DNA of 64,000 nucleotides from Sporichthya polymorpha DSM 43042. GTDB taxonomy: Bacteria; Actinomycetota; Actinomycetes; Sporichthyales; Sporichthyaceae. The stretch spans positions 1,584,907-1,648,906 of the forward strand of contig NZ_KB913029.1 of NCBI RefSeq assembly GCF_000384115.1. The letters are read 5' to 3'. A program made the position numbers and the translations under genes. This document shows positions 51,704 through 61,089 of the stretch, piece after piece. The notes beneath the pieces are model-generated. The model saw only the letters and a program-made list of their open reading frames with translations, searched no databases and was not told the origin of the DNA. Within the stretch, counting starts at the first letter, position 1, and each line of letters starts with the position of its first letter.

Positions 51704-53224
51704 TTATCCCTTCACCGGCTCATGGGAGAAGCAGAGCTTCTGGGCGCCCAGCGGTGCGCGGTACGCCTTGTCGATGACCGCGACCGCGTAGTAGCAGGGC
51801 TGCGTCTGCGGCTTCTGACCCGGCTTGAACGTCACGCCCGGCCCCAGGCCTCCGAGCGTCTCGTTCTTGAGGCTGTAGAGGCCTTCGTAGATCAGCGGCG
51901 TGGTGATCGACCCGGCGCGGGCCTTCGAGGACACCTTGCTCATCGCCGCTTCGAGCAGCTTGCCGGAGGCCCAGCCCGAGAGTGCCGACTGGTCCGGGGT
52001 GAAGTCCGGCATGAACGTCTTCAGCGCGGTCTTGAAGGCGTCGATCGCCGGCACGCCGGTCGCGGCGAGCGGGGCGTTCGGCGACCCCGAGTAGACCTTG
52101 ATGGCCGAGATGTGCGGGTCGGTCAGGGCCGCCGCGGTGAAGCTGAACGACGCCCCCACGATCGGAATCTTGAGTCCGATGCTGGCGCAGGAGCGCGCCA
52201 GGCGGAGTTCGGAGGCGGAGTCGACGAACGCCGTGATGAACTGCGCCTTCCTGTCCTTGGCCAGCTGGCAGCCCGCGTTGAAACTCGGCTGGGTCAGCGA
52301 GACGGGCTGAACGCCCACGACCTCGACCTTGGCCACGTCGGCCATGCCGCCCTTGGTCTGGGCGGACTTGGCGCTCGTCGTGCAGATGTTCGCCTCGACG
52401 CAGTGCATGATGAAGGTCTTCGTCATGCCCTCGACCCGTCGGATCGCGTCCATTGGTCCCGCGAACGCGGACAGCGTGCCGCCGCCCTGCGGGAACACGT
52501 ACGGGCTCTCGTTCCAGATCGGGTCGACCAGGTCGCCACCGATCTGCGGGAACTTGTGCTTCTCCAGGGTCGGAACCATCGCCGCGAACGAGATCGGCAT
52601 GGCCGAGCCGACGATCGCCTGGACCTTCTTGTTGACGATCAGGTCCTCGGTGACGGACGCCGTGCGCTGCGGGTCGTTCTGGTCGTCGACCGCGATCAGC
52701 TGAACCGGGTGACATTCCAGCCCACCACGCGCGTTGACCGCGCTGGCCCACAGGGCGAGACCTTCCTTGTGCCGACCGGTCGTCTGGCCCACGAGTCCGC
52801 TGAAGGTGCCGACCTGACCGATCTTCACCGGGTCCAGCTGCTTGGTGCAGGGGACGACGGCCGGAGCCTTCGCGCCACCGTCGGCGTTGCCGCCCTTGGT
52901 GCCCTTGGTCTCGGTGTCCTTGCCACCCTTGCCGCCGGCGGCGGGCTTGGCGGCGTCCCCGGTGCCCGGGGCTGCACTCGCGCCCGGAGCAGCGTCGTTC
53001 GTCCCCGGCGCGGCCGCCGGGTCCGCGGGCGCAGCCGGGTCGGCGGGAGCCGCCGGGTCCGCGGCGGTGTCGGTGGTCGCGTCCTGGACCGCGGCATCGG
53101 CGCCGGCCGCCGCCTGGTCAGCGTCACTGTCGCTGCCGCCGCACGCGGTGGCACTCAGCGCAACGACGAGGCCGAGACACACCGCTGAGGTGAGGCGGTG
53201 TCTCCTCCCGCGTGGCTGGAACAT
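51704..53224 (-). CDS. Liv-type substrate-binding lipoprotein, island 2
   Basis: 506 residues. The lipoprotein signal ends at Cys28 (LSATACGG). A long disordered linker (~30-125) contains APADPA repeats and Gly/Lys-rich stretches. The binding domain starts at PVKIGQVGTFSGLVGQT and has NARGGLECHPVQLIAVDDQNDP, typical of Peripla_BP_6 proteins. It has several conserved-looking cysteines (CVEANIC, CQLA, RSCAS). It resembles the island-1 binding protein in architecture, including the long linker, but is well diverged. Confidence 0.88.
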   Translation of the reverse strand: MFQPRGRRHRLTSAVCLGLVVALSATACGGSDSDADQAAAGADAAVQDATTDTAADPAAPADPAAPADPAAAPGTNDAAPGASAAPGTGDAAKPAAGGKGGKDTETKGTKGGNADGGAKAPAVVPCTKQLDPVKIGQVGTFSGLVGQTTGRHKEGLALWASAVNARGGLECHPVQLIAVDDQNDPQRTASVTEDLIVNKKVQAIVGSAMPISFAAMVPTLEKHKFPQIGGDLVDPIWNESPYVFPQGGGTLSAFAGPMDAIRRVEGMTKTFIMHCVEANICTTSAKSAQTKGGMADVAKVEVVGVQPVSLTQPSFNAGCQLAKDRKAQFITAFVDSASELRLARSCASIGLKIPIVGASFSFTAAALTDPHISAIKVYSGSPNAPLAATGVPAIDAFKTALKTFMPDFTPDQSALSGWASGKLLEAAMSKVSSKARAGSITTPLIYEGLYSLKNETLGGLGPGVTFKPGQKPQTQPCYYAVAVIDKAYRAPLGAQKLCFSHEPVKG

Positions 53225-53226
53225 AG

Positions 53227-55197
53227 TCAGACTCCTTCGTCGGTTTCATACCGGGACGGCGCGTACGCACCAGCCGGAGCAGGGGACGCCGGCGGGTCAC
53301 CGGCATCGGGGGGCACCGCTCGCGCGGGAGCGCTGTCGGCGCGGGCGTGCTGCGGGCTCGCCGCGGGGTGCCGGCGGGCCCAGGCCTCACGGACCTGACG
53401 CTGCAGGGCGCCCTGGGAGTTCGCGGCGAGCAGGATCGCCGCGAGGCCGAAGAGCACGTAGCTCCACAGCGTCGTCTTCTCGCCGCTGATGTAGGCGGGA
53501 AGGATGTGGAACAGCGCCGCGGCCACGATCGCGGAGGAGACGGTTCGTCGACCGCTGATGGCCAGGAAGGCCAGGATCACCAGCGAGTCCTGGGTCGAGA
53601 ACGTGTCCTGGCTGACGCGCGAGAACAGGCCGGCCGTGGTCGCTCCGCTGATCCCGGCCAGGAAGGCCGAGATGCAGAACACGATGACGCGGCTGATCTT
53701 GACGTTCGCGCCGAGCGTGGTGAGCGCGACGGGCGAGTCCGCCATGCCGCGCAGCAGCCGGCCCATGCGGGTCTGCTCGATGGTGACGACGATCCCGATC
53801 GCGACCAACGCGATGCCGAGCAGCAGGTAGTAGTACTTGTCGTCGTCGATGAAGCCTTCGGGACGCCGGGTCGGCACGCCGGAGCCGAACATGTAGTCGC
53901 GGCTGTAGGCGTACTGCGCGAGCAGGATGCCGAACCCGAGCGTCGCGAGCGCGAGGTAGAGACCCGACAGCCGGATCGCCGGGATCGCGATCACCGCGCC
54001 GATCGGCACGGCGAGCAGACCACCGATGAGCATCGCGCCCATCCACGGGACGCCCTTGTCGAGCATGTGCGCGAACCCGGCGGCACCTACGGCGGCGAAC
54101 CCGATGTGGCACAGCGAGATCTGACCCGACGTCCGCACCAGCAGCGACAGGCTCAGGAACAGGACGACCGAGGAGATCGCGGCGTTGTAGTAGCTGATCT
54201 TCGTGTCGGCGAACTGCGGCACGAGCAGCGCGACGACGAACAGGCCGACCCAGCCGGCCGCGCGGGCCGGCGGCGGGATTCGGCTCGGCGGCACGGCGCG
54301 GGTCTTGATCTCGCGCCCGACCTCGACCAGCCAGCCGCGGCGGGCGAAGACGAGGATGCCGAAGAGGACGATGAACGGCATGTTGAAGTCGATGCCCGAC
54401 AGGTTCGGGTGCGGCGCGAAGATCTTCGACGTGACGCCCTGCAGCACCCCGACGACGAGGCCGCCGACGAAGCTCCACGGCAGGCTGGTGAACCGGCCGA
54501 TCGCGGCAGCGCCGAAGGCCTGAATGACGATCACCGACAGGATGAACACGTCGAGCTGCAGCTGGATCGAGGCGAGGAGCACGCCGGCGGTGGCCGCGAA
54601 GCAGGAGCCGATCACCCAGGCGGAGAGCCGGATCCGGAACGGGTTGAGGCCGGTCTGGTCCAGCAGCTCCTGGTCGTCGACCACGGCGCGCATCGCGGTG
54701 CCGAGCCGGGTCCGCTTGAAGAACACGTACAGCGACGCCGCGGACGCGACGCCGAGCGCGAGGACGATCAGGCTGTCGTAGGTCACCGGAACGCCGGTCA
54801 GCGTGAACGCCTCGTCGGTCGGCAGGAACGACTCCACCGACAGGCCCGTGTACCCGTAGCGCAGGATCAGCAGCGACTGGATCGCGACCAGCAATCCGAT
54901 GGTCGCGGTGACCTTCTGCGCGGTGGGGACCTCACGGAGCGCAGCGGACATCCGCTCCAGCAGGAATCCGAGACCGAGCCCGAAGAGCAGCAGGACGAGC
55001 AGGGCGGCCACCGGCCAGGAGAGCCCGGCGTCGTCGCGCAGTTCGTAGAACGCGTAGGCACCGGCCGCCGAGATCGCGCCCTGGGCGATGTTGAACAGCC
55101 CCGAGGTCTTGTACGTGAGCACCAGGCCCATCGCGGCGAGTCCGTACACCGATCCCAGGGAGATCCCGAAGATCAGGTACGGCACATAGTCGCTCAT
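53227..55197 (-). CDS. Fused LivH-LivM permease of a Liv-type ABC importer, island 2
   Basis: 656 residues. The LivH-like half starts SLGSVYGLAAMGLVLTYKTSG and has RTRLGTAMRAVVDDQELLDQ. The LivM-like half has SGQISLCHIGFAAVGA, GLYLALATLGFG and TRMGRLLRGMADSPVAL. The C-terminal ~50 residues are a Pro/Ala-rich cytoplasmic tail. The fused layout matches island 1. ATG 55197 lies 31 bp after the secreted-protein gene. Confidence 0.9.
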   Translation of the reverse strand: MSDYVPYLIFGISLGSVYGLAAMGLVLTYKTSGLFNIAQGAISAAGAYAFYELRDDAGLSWPVAALLVLLLFGLGLGFLLERMSAALREVPTAQKVTATIGLLVAIQSLLILRYGYTGLSVESFLPTDEAFTLTGVPVTYDSLIVLALGVASAASLYVFFKRTRLGTAMRAVVDDQELLDQTGLNPFRIRLSAWVIGSCFAATAGVLLASIQLQLDVFILSVIVIQAFGAAAIGRFTSLPWSFVGGLVVGVLQGVTSKIFAPHPNLSGIDFNMPFIVLFGILVFARRGWLVEVGREIKTRAVPPSRIPPPARAAGWVGLFVVALLVPQFADTKISYYNAAISSVVLFLSLSLLVRTSGQISLCHIGFAAVGAAGFAHMLDKGVPWMGAMLIGGLLAVPIGAVIAIPAIRLSGLYLALATLGFGILLAQYAYSRDYMFGSGVPTRRPEGFIDDDKYYYLLLGIALVAIGIVVTIEQTRMGRLLRGMADSPVALTTLGANVKISRVIVFCISAFLAGISGATTAGLFSRVSQDTFSTQDSLVILAFLAISGRRTVSSAIVAAALFHILPAYISGEKTTLWSYVLFGLAAILLAANSQGALQRQVREAWARRHPAASPQHARADSAPARAVPPDAGDPPASPAPAGAYAPSRYETDEGV

Positions 55198-55228
55198 CGA
55201 CGAACCTCCACCCCTTCTGCTCGGTCAC

Positions 55229-56353
55229 TCACCGGTTCGTGCGGGTGCGCGCCACGCCGGCGAACGCGAGCAGTCCCAGCGCCGTCAGGGCCGCTGCGGG
55301 CGCGGTGCCCGCGCCGAACGTGCTCACCGTGGTCTGTGCCTTCGCGGACGCGGCCGCGAAGCCGATCTCGAACACCTGCGTCGTGACGCCGGCGATGCCG
55401 CTCTCGTTGTCCGGGAGCTCGGGGAGGTCGGTGGAGAAGGTCATCCCGGCGGCGGTGACGCCGTCCTTGGTGACCACCGGCTCCTGGTAGGTCATCTTCA
55501 CGCCGATCGAGGCGAACGCGCTCTTCACGGCGCCCGCGTCGAGCGGCTGCGCCTGCTTCGTGCCGTCCGGCGTGTTCAGCAGGAACTGCCCGTCCCGGAA
55601 CGAGAGCACCAGGCCCTCGGACTTGCTGCACGGGAGCTCGCGCTGACCCTCGGGCACACCGAGCTGCGGGGGCAGGGCGCACGGGGTCTGGTAGATCAGA
55701 CCCGGGGCGGTGATCGAGTCGAACTCGAGGAGCGAGGTCGTGACGGCCTCGCCGTTGCCCTCCGAGACGGCGGAGGCGACGCTGCGCAGTCCACGGATCT
55801 CGATGTTGTTGGCGAGCTCGAGAATGTCGTAGGTGCTCTCCGCCGTGGAGCGCACGCCGCCGAACTCGAGCCGCTCGGAGCGGGCGTTGGCGGACGCGCC
55901 CGAGAACGCCGCGCCGAGGACGGCGTCCGCGGTGACCACGCCGGGGTTGCTGGCGGCGTTCAGCGTGGAGAAGGGATTGTCGACACTCCGCGCCCCCTCG
56001 CCGGCCTCGGCGGTCACGAAGAACGGGTAGTTCGGCAGCTGCACGCCGGTGGTGGCGTTGACGAGGCCAGGACCCTGGACCGCCACGGGGCCCGGGTACG
56101 GGCCGGCCGCGACCGCGTCGGCCGCGCCGATCGACGTCAGGTTGGTGCTCGCGAACGGGCCGTACCCCTCGTAGGGGACACCGAGCGGGAACGTCGGGTT
56201 CGTGGTTGCCATGCGGAACGGATACGCGATGGCACTCGCGGTGAACGTCGAGACGTCCGCGTTCGCCGTGGAGGGCAGCAACGTGTACGCCGCGACGCAA
56301 CCGACCGCGCCCATGGCCGCGGTCCACCGCAGACCGACAGTCCGAACCTTCAT
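55229..56353 (-). CDS. Secreted, C-terminally anchored protein of unknown family, island 2
   Basis: 374 residues. A signal peptide ends near ANA-D (~32). The C-terminus has one hydrophobic helix (APAAALTALGLLAFAGVA) and a basic end (RTRTNR), giving an extracellular body tethered to the membrane. The body carries FPLGVPYEGYGPFAS near 55 and VKSAFASIGVKMTYQEP near 285. Both align in place with the island-1 protein ([14 protein letters not shown] and [17 protein letters not shown]). Two cysteines (TPCALPP, LPCSKSE) could pair. I recognise no family. It is probably the first gene of the island-2 transport operon; the 235 bp upstream separate it from the P450. Confidence 0.75.
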   Translation of the reverse strand: MKVRTVGLRWTAAMGAVGCVAAYTLLPSTANADVSTFTASAIAYPFRMATTNPTFPLGVPYEGYGPFASTNLTSIGAADAVAAGPYPGPVAVQGPGLVNATTGVQLPNYPFFVTAEAGEGARSVDNPFSTLNAASNPGVVTADAVLGAAFSGASANARSERLEFGGVRSTAESTYDILELANNIEIRGLRSVASAVSEGNGEAVTTSLLEFDSITAPGLIYQTPCALPPQLGVPEGQRELPCSKSEGLVLSFRDGQFLLNTPDGTKQAQPLDAGAVKSAFASIGVKMTYQEPVVTKDGVTAAGMTFSTDLPELPDNESGIAGVTTQVFEIGFAAASAKAQTTVSTFGAGTAPAAALTALGLLAFAGVARTRTNR

Positions 56354-56588
56354 TCCATTCTCCTCACGTGACGACCCGTCTGGGTGGTCGTACGCCGACA
56401 GATTTCTGACGCACCGCCGGGTCGCCGTTGGGGCGGCAAGCTGTTAGGGGTGTTCGCCCGACCACCGCGCGCTGCGCGCACTGGTTGGATCGTCGCAGCG
56501 GCGCGGGTCGTGTCGGGAAAAATGTTCACTTTTTGGAAATATCCGGGGAGCTCCGTTCAACAGGCGGTCATCGCCCGCTCACGGTTCG

Positions 56589-57887
56589 TCAGGTGCGCTT
56601 GTCGAACTCGATCTCCAGGCCCTCGTACGCGGAGAACGGGAACTGAGCGGCGCGCGTCGGGGTGAAGCCCGCGGCGTACCGGATGTTGTCGACGCGCTCC
56701 AGCAGCACCTCGAACGCGATCCGGGAGACCGCGCGCGCCAGCGGCATGCCGACGCAGACGTGGGGCCCGTAGCCGAAAGCGAGGTGCTTCTTGACGTTCG
56801 GGCGGTGGATGTCGAAGTCCTGCGGGTTCTCGAACACCTCCGGGTCGTGGCCGGCGCCACCCCACATCATCGGGACCAGCGACCCGGCCGGAATCTTCGT
56901 CCCGGAGACCTCGGCGTCCTTGGTGCAGACGCGGTAGGTGGCCCGCAGCGGTGAGTCCTTGCGCAACGATTCGTCGATCGCGGCCGGGATCAGCTCGGGG
57001 TTGGCGCGCAGATCCGCCATCACCTCGGGCCGCTCGATGAGCTCGATCAGCAGGTTGCCGATCAGGTTCGTCGTGGTGTGGTTGCCGGCGGGCAGCAGCT
57101 GGGAGACGGCGCAGAGCAGTTCGCCGTCGGTGAGGTGCCGCGGTCCGGCCATCTCACCGAACTTCTGCTCGTCCTCCTCGTCGATCGTCGAGTTGACGAG
57201 CGCCGAGAGCAGGTCGTCGGTCGGGTTCGCCCGCCGCGCCTCGATACGGGGCATCAGATCTTCGATGAACGCCTTCGCCGAGTGCAGGACCTCCAGCCGC
57301 CGCGCGTTGTCCATCGGCGCGAGGTAACCGTCCGCGATGTCGTCGCTCCACTTCTTGAACAGCTCGCGATCGCCGTCCATCCCCAACATCGTCGCGATCA
57401 TGATGACCGGCAGGGGCTCGGCGTACGCGGAGTAGAAGTTGCAGCGGCCGTCGTCGATGAACCCGTCGACGAGAGCGTTGGCCTCGGCGCGGATCGTCGG
57501 CTCGAGCTTGCGAACGCGCGCGATGTTCATCGACTTGTTGGCGATCGCCTTCTGCCGCGTCTGCGTGGGCGGATCGCACGAGAACAGCGCGTTCTTGAGC
57601 TTGGGGATCGTCGCCCAGAACTCCTGGACCTCCGGCGACCAGGGCTCGGGGCTGACGCCGGCGAGCTGCGGTCCTTCGGGGCCGTAGAACTCGGAGGAGA
57701 ACCCGGCGGTGTCGAACGTGACCTGGGAGATCTCTGCATGACCCGCGATCACGTAACCGAGGGGGCCGGCGTCGAACGCGCCCTCACCCGACGCGTGCAT
57801 CGCCGCGTACCAGTCGTAGGGGCACCGCTGGACCTCGGGGTTCAGCGGGGTGAGGCCGGTCGGGGCAGCTTGAGCGTCAGCGGACAT
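56589..57887 (-). CDS. Cytochrome P450, island 2, with atypical I-helix
   Basis: 432 residues from ATG 57887, preceded by GAGAGGG. The ExxR helix is E306-S-L-R309 and the heme loop is FGYGPHVCVGMPL with Cys378. The I-helix reads LLPAGNHTTTN, with His270 where the conserved acidic residue normally precedes Thr. The codon is CAC, so this is not a single-base reading of GAC or GAG by eye error in the protein. The acid-alcohol pair normally delivers protons to bound oxygen; its loss may change the chemistry or tune it for a substrate that helps. It is upstream of the secreted-protein gene and divergent from the LLM gene. Confidence 0.93.
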   Translation of the reverse strand: MSADAQAAPTGLTPLNPEVQRCPYDWYAAMHASGEGAFDAGPLGYVIAGHAEISQVTFDTAGFSSEFYGPEGPQLAGVSPEPWSPEVQEFWATIPKLKNALFSCDPPTQTRQKAIANKSMNIARVRKLEPTIRAEANALVDGFIDDGRCNFYSAYAEPLPVIMIATMLGMDGDRELFKKWSDDIADGYLAPMDNARRLEVLHSAKAFIEDLMPRIEARRANPTDDLLSALVNSTIDEEDEQKFGEMAGPRHLTDGELLCAVSQLLPAGNHTTTNLIGNLLIELIERPEVMADLRANPELIPAAIDESLRKDSPLRATYRVCTKDAEVSGTKIPAGSLVPMMWGGAGHDPEVFENPQDFDIHRPNVKKHLAFGYGPHVCVGMPLARAVSRIAFEVLLERVDNIRYAAGFTPTRAAQFPFSAYEGLEIEFDKRT

Positions 57888-58010
57888 CGGTGTCCCTCTC
57901 TCCGGGCTCGGCGCGATTTTTGCGCCGGTGAGTCTCAATTTAGAAAGCCGACGTTCGATGGGTCAAGGGTTCCGTCGATTCGCCCTGCCGAGCAGGGTGG
58001 CGAACAGGCG

Positions 58011-58039
58011 TAGACGCCGTCACCGAACGGGTCTATGTT
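58011..58039 (+). promoter_or_regulatory. Candidate sigma-70-type promoter of the LLM gene
   Basis: TAGACG (58011-58016) and TATGTT (58034-58039) are spaced 17 bp. Each matches four of six consensus positions. Transcription would start ~30 bp before the ATG at 58077. Confidence 0.4.
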
Positions 58040-58076
58040 TTGTGCGACGACCCGGCTCAAAAATGGATGGGATGCC

Positions 58077-59324
58077 ATGAAGGTCAGCGTGTTCGCGATG
58101 CCGACGATCCCGGCGACGTTGAAGGAGCGGAAGGCTCTGCGGCCCATCGGCCGCAACACCGAGCGCTACCAGATGATGCTCGAAGAGGTCCGCGAGATCG
58201 CGGTCCTGGCCGACGAACTGGGCTACGACGCCTTCTCCACCACCGAGCACCACCTGCACTCCGAGGGTGGTGAGGTGATGCCGGACCCGATCACGCTGTA
58301 CGCCGACCTCGCGGTCCGGACCCAGAACATCCACTTCTACCCGATGTCGATCGTGCCGACTGCCGGTGACCCGATCCGGATCGCCGAGAGCATCGCGCTG
58401 CTGGACCAACTGACGAAGGGGCGCGTCGGGGCCACCTTCGCCCGCGGTTACCAGAAGCGCTGGATCCAGATCCTGTCCCAGGGCGGGTCGACCTCGCTCG
58501 TCGACGCGGACTCCGACGTCCGCAACCGCGAGGTCTACAACGAGCACATCGACGTCATCCTCAAGGCGTGGACGCAGGACTCCTGGGACCACGACGGCAA
58601 GCACTACCAGGTGCCGTTCCCGTACGGCGAGGGCATCAAGGGCTTCGGCGGCGTCGACTGGACCCGCGACTTCGGGTCCGAGGACGAGGTCGACGGCGAC
58701 GGCGTGATCCGCAAGATCGGCGTCACTCCCCCGCCGTACCAGCGGCCGTACCCGCCGATCTGGGTCCCGTACACGGTCTCCCCCGCGAGCATGATCGCGG
58801 CCGCGAAGCGCGGCTTCACCTGCATCGCGACCGAGAGCCGGCCGGAGAGCTTCCGCGCGCACGCGCAGGCCTACCAGGCCGCCGCCCAGGAACAGGGCCG
58901 CGATCTCAAGCTCGGCGAACTGTTCGGCGCCACCCGCTCGGTCTGCATCGGCGAGACCCGCGAGGAGGCCTTCGAGATGGCCGTACGCACCGCGGCCTAC
59001 GAGTGGCACAACTACTTCAACAAGTTCGGCTTCACCGAGATGTGGCGCACCGCGGAGGACGACCCGAACACCCCGCTGTCCTTCCCCGACGAGGCCGCCC
59101 TGGCCAAGCGCCTGATCGAGACCCGCCAGCTGCTCTGCGGCACCGTCGACGACGTCCGCCGGCAGATGGAGGAGCTTCACACCTGCCACGCCGGCCCGGG
59201 CGAAGAGGAGGGCCAGCTGGACTGGATGGTCTGGCAGTTCTTCCAGCAGGGCACCGTGCCGCTCGACGTGCAGAAGCGTCAGCTCGAGCTGTTCGCGGAG
59301 AAGGTGCTGCCCGCGGTGCGCTGA
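58077..59324 (+). CDS. LLM-class flavin-dependent oxidoreductase
   Basis: 415 residues, a luciferase-like monooxygenase subunit. Typical segments are DELGYDAFSTTEHHLHSEG (~46-64), FYPMSIVPTAGDPIRIAESIALLDQLTKGR and GATFARGYQKRW. It is longer than F420-dependent reductases of the island-1 type and closer to FMN-dependent alkanal-monooxygenase-like proteins. ATG 58077 has GGATGGGA upstream. It is transcribed away from the P450 and towards the beta-oxidation genes, which it meets end to end (5 bp). Likely role: a second oxygenase for the same compound. Confidence 0.85.
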   Translation: MKVSVFAMPTIPATLKERKALRPIGRNTERYQMMLEEVREIAVLADELGYDAFSTTEHHLHSEGGEVMPDPITLYADLAVRTQNIHFYPMSIVPTAGDPIRIAESIALLDQLTKGRVGATFARGYQKRWIQILSQGGSTSLVDADSDVRNREVYNEHIDVILKAWTQDSWDHDGKHYQVPFPYGEGIKGFGGVDWTRDFGSEDEVDGDGVIRKIGVTPPPYQRPYPPIWVPYTVSPASMIAAAKRGFTCIATESRPESFRAHAQAYQAAAQEQGRDLKLGELFGATRSVCIGETREEAFEMAVRTAAYEWHNYFNKFGFTEMWRTAEDDPNTPLSFPDEAALAKRLIETRQLLCGTVDDVRRQMEELHTCHAGPGEEEGQLDWMVWQFFQQGTVPLDVQKRQLELFAEKVLPAVR

Positions 59325-59329
59325 CCGCG

Positions 59330-60325
59330 CTACAGACCGACGGCGTCGGCGAGGACCTCCTGGAGGTGCTCGCCGGCGCTGTGCACCCGGAAGAAACGCG
59401 CCGCCGCGTAGGCGCGGGCGATCGGGTACTCCCACATGTAGCCGTAACCGCCGTGGAGCTGGACGCCGGTGTCGACGGCGGTGCCGAGGATCTCGGTCGC
59501 ACACAGGCGCAGCGCGGCCGCCGACGCGAGCGAGAGTTCTGATGGGGACTCAAGAGCGGCGTCGACGAACGACTCGACCGCCGCGATCCGCGCTCCCAGG
59601 GAACCGAGGACGTGCCGGGTGTTTCCGAAGGACGCGATCGGCGTCCCGAACGCCTTGCGGTCGCGCGTGTACGCGACGGTGATGTCGAGCGCCGTCCGGG
59701 CCCCCGCGACCGCCGCGACCGCGAGCGCGAGTTGATGGCTCGCTCGGGCCCGCTCCAGATCCGCGTCGATCGGCTCGGCGGTCCCGTTCCCGGCGTCGTT
59801 GCCGTCGAGCGCGAGGTCGAAGGCGCAGTCGGCGACGTCCAGCCCCTCGAGCCCGAGCAGTGGTTCGGCCGGCGCCCGGTGGACCGCGCCGGCCTCGACG
59901 AGGACCACGTGCTCGTCGCCGTCGTCGGTCCGGGCGACCACCAGCAGCAGGTCGGCGCTCATGCCGTTGACCACGGTCTCGGCCCGACCGCGCAGGAAGC
60001 CGCCGGCCAGCCGGACGTCCCCGCCGTCGACGACCGCCGGCCGGGTCGCGACCCGGCGGCCGGCCAGCAGCGGCAGCGCGAAGCCGTCGTGCGCGGCCAG
60101 GGACAGGGCGAACGCAGGCAGTCCGGCCGCCATCGCCGCCTCCAGGACGACGGCGGCGAACCGCGGGTCGTCCACCTCCGGAGCACCCAGGCCGACGAAG
60201 CCGTGCTCGGCCGCGGCCGCCCAAACGTCCTGCCGCTCGGCGGCGCCGGAGTCGAGGAACCGGGCGACGCTCGCTCGCAACGCCTCGTGGTCTTCGTCGT
60301 AGACGCGGCGGCGGCGGATCGTCAT
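59330..60325 (-). CDS. Short acyl-CoA dehydrogenase
   Basis: 331 residues, about 50 shorter than the usual ~380, mainly through a reduced middle domain. The C-terminal FAD-binding helices are clear: VAYTRDRKAFGTPIASFGNTRH and VQLHGGYGYMWEYPIARAYA. The base residue of the usual I-Y-E-G-T motif is not evident (HSAGEHLQE). Short acyl-CoA dehydrogenases of this kind often form heteromers with a normal-length partner, as in actinobacterial steroid degradation; the gene at 63060 would be the obvious partner. The start overlaps the enoyl-CoA hydratase stop. Confidence 0.82.
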   Translation of the reverse strand: MTIRRRRVYDEDHEALRASVARFLDSGAAERQDVWAAAAEHGFVGLGAPEVDDPRFAAVVLEAAMAAGLPAFALSLAAHDGFALPLLAGRRVATRPAVVDGGDVRLAGGFLRGRAETVVNGMSADLLLVVARTDDGDEHVVLVEAGAVHRAPAEPLLGLEGLDVADCAFDLALDGNDAGNGTAEPIDADLERARASHQLALAVAAVAGARTALDITVAYTRDRKAFGTPIASFGNTRHVLGSLGARIAAVESFVDAALESPSELSLASAAALRLCATEILGTAVDTGVQLHGGYGYMWEYPIARAYAAARFFRVHSAGEHLQEVLADAVGL

Positions 60326-61089
60326 CGGCCGGTCCAGCGGGGTTCGCGCTTCTCCGCGAAGGCCTTCGCTCCTTCGAGGGCGTCGGCCGATTCCCGGATT
60401 CGCTGCATCAGTGGGCGCTGCGCCTCGAACGCTTCCGGCATGGACTTGCCCTGGACGAGGTTGATCACCTGCTTGGAGGTGCGGACCGCCAGCGGGGCGT
60501 TGACCGCGATGGAGGCGGCGAGCGCCTGGGCCGCGGCCAGCGCTCCGCCGGGTGGGGTGAGCTCGACGACGAGGCCGAGCTCGTAGGCCCGCTGGGCCGG
60601 AATCGGTTCGCCGGTGAGGATCATGCGCATCGCGTGGGAGTACGGGATCCGCTGGGGAAGGCGGACCGCGCCACCGGCGGCCGCCGCGAGACCGCGTTTG
60701 ACCTCGGGCAGTCCGAAGGTGGCGTCCTCGGCGGCGACGATGAGGTCGCAGGCCAGCGCGATCTCGAAACCGCCGGCCAGCGCCGCGCCTTCGACGGCCG
60801 CGATCAGGGGCTTGGCCGGGGGGTTCTCGACGATGCCGAACGCACCGCGGCCGGGGACGATCGGGCGCGGTCCCCCCGCGGCGATGACCTTGAGGTCCAT
60901 GCCGGCCGAGAACACCGGTCCGCTGCCGGCGATAACGCCGACGACCACGTCGTCCCGCTCGTCGAGCTGGGTCAGCGCCGCATCGATCGCCTCCGCGGTG
61001 GGCAGGTCGATCGCGTTGCGCCGCTCGGGCCGATTCAGCGTGATCAGCGCGACCCCGTCGGTGACCTCGAAGAGCACGAGATCACTCAT
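60322..61089 (-). CDS. Enoyl-CoA hydratase/isomerase family protein
   Basis: 255 residues of the crotonase fold. It has LNRPERRNAIDLPTAEA, the first oxyanion-hole segment FSAGMDLKVI and the second, EGAALAGGFEIALACDLIVA, with the EVKRGLAAAAGG region that often carries a catalytic acid (Glu in FGLPEVKRG). It hydrates 2-enoyl-CoA esters, or isomerises them, in the cytosol. Overlaps both neighbours by 4 bp, so it is co-translated with the SDR and the short acyl-CoA dehydrogenase. Confidence 0.9.
   Translation of the reverse strand: MSDLVLFEVTDGVALITLNRPERRNAIDLPTAEAIDAALTQLDERDDVVVGVIAGSGPVFSAGMDLKVIAAGGPRPIVPGRGAFGIVENPPAKPLIAAVEGAALAGGFEIALACDLIVAAEDATFGLPEVKRGLAAAAGGAVRLPQRIPYSHAMRMILTGEPIPAQRAYELGLVVELTPPGGALAAAQALAASIAVNAPLAVRTSKQVINLVQGKSMPEAFEAQRPLMQRIRESADALEGAKAFAEKREPRWTGR

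Noticed and set aside
56516-56545. AT-rich island with AAAAATGTTCACTTTTT between the P450 and secreted-protein genes
   Set aside because: Arms are only 5 bp of A/T and no convincing -35/-10 spacing was found. It may contain a promoter, but I cannot place one.
57909-57927. CGGCGC-GATTTTT-GCGCCG hairpin upstream of the island-2 P450 gene
   Set aside because: A 6-bp stem with a T-rich loop in a leader; without conservation data it could be chance in GC-rich sequence.
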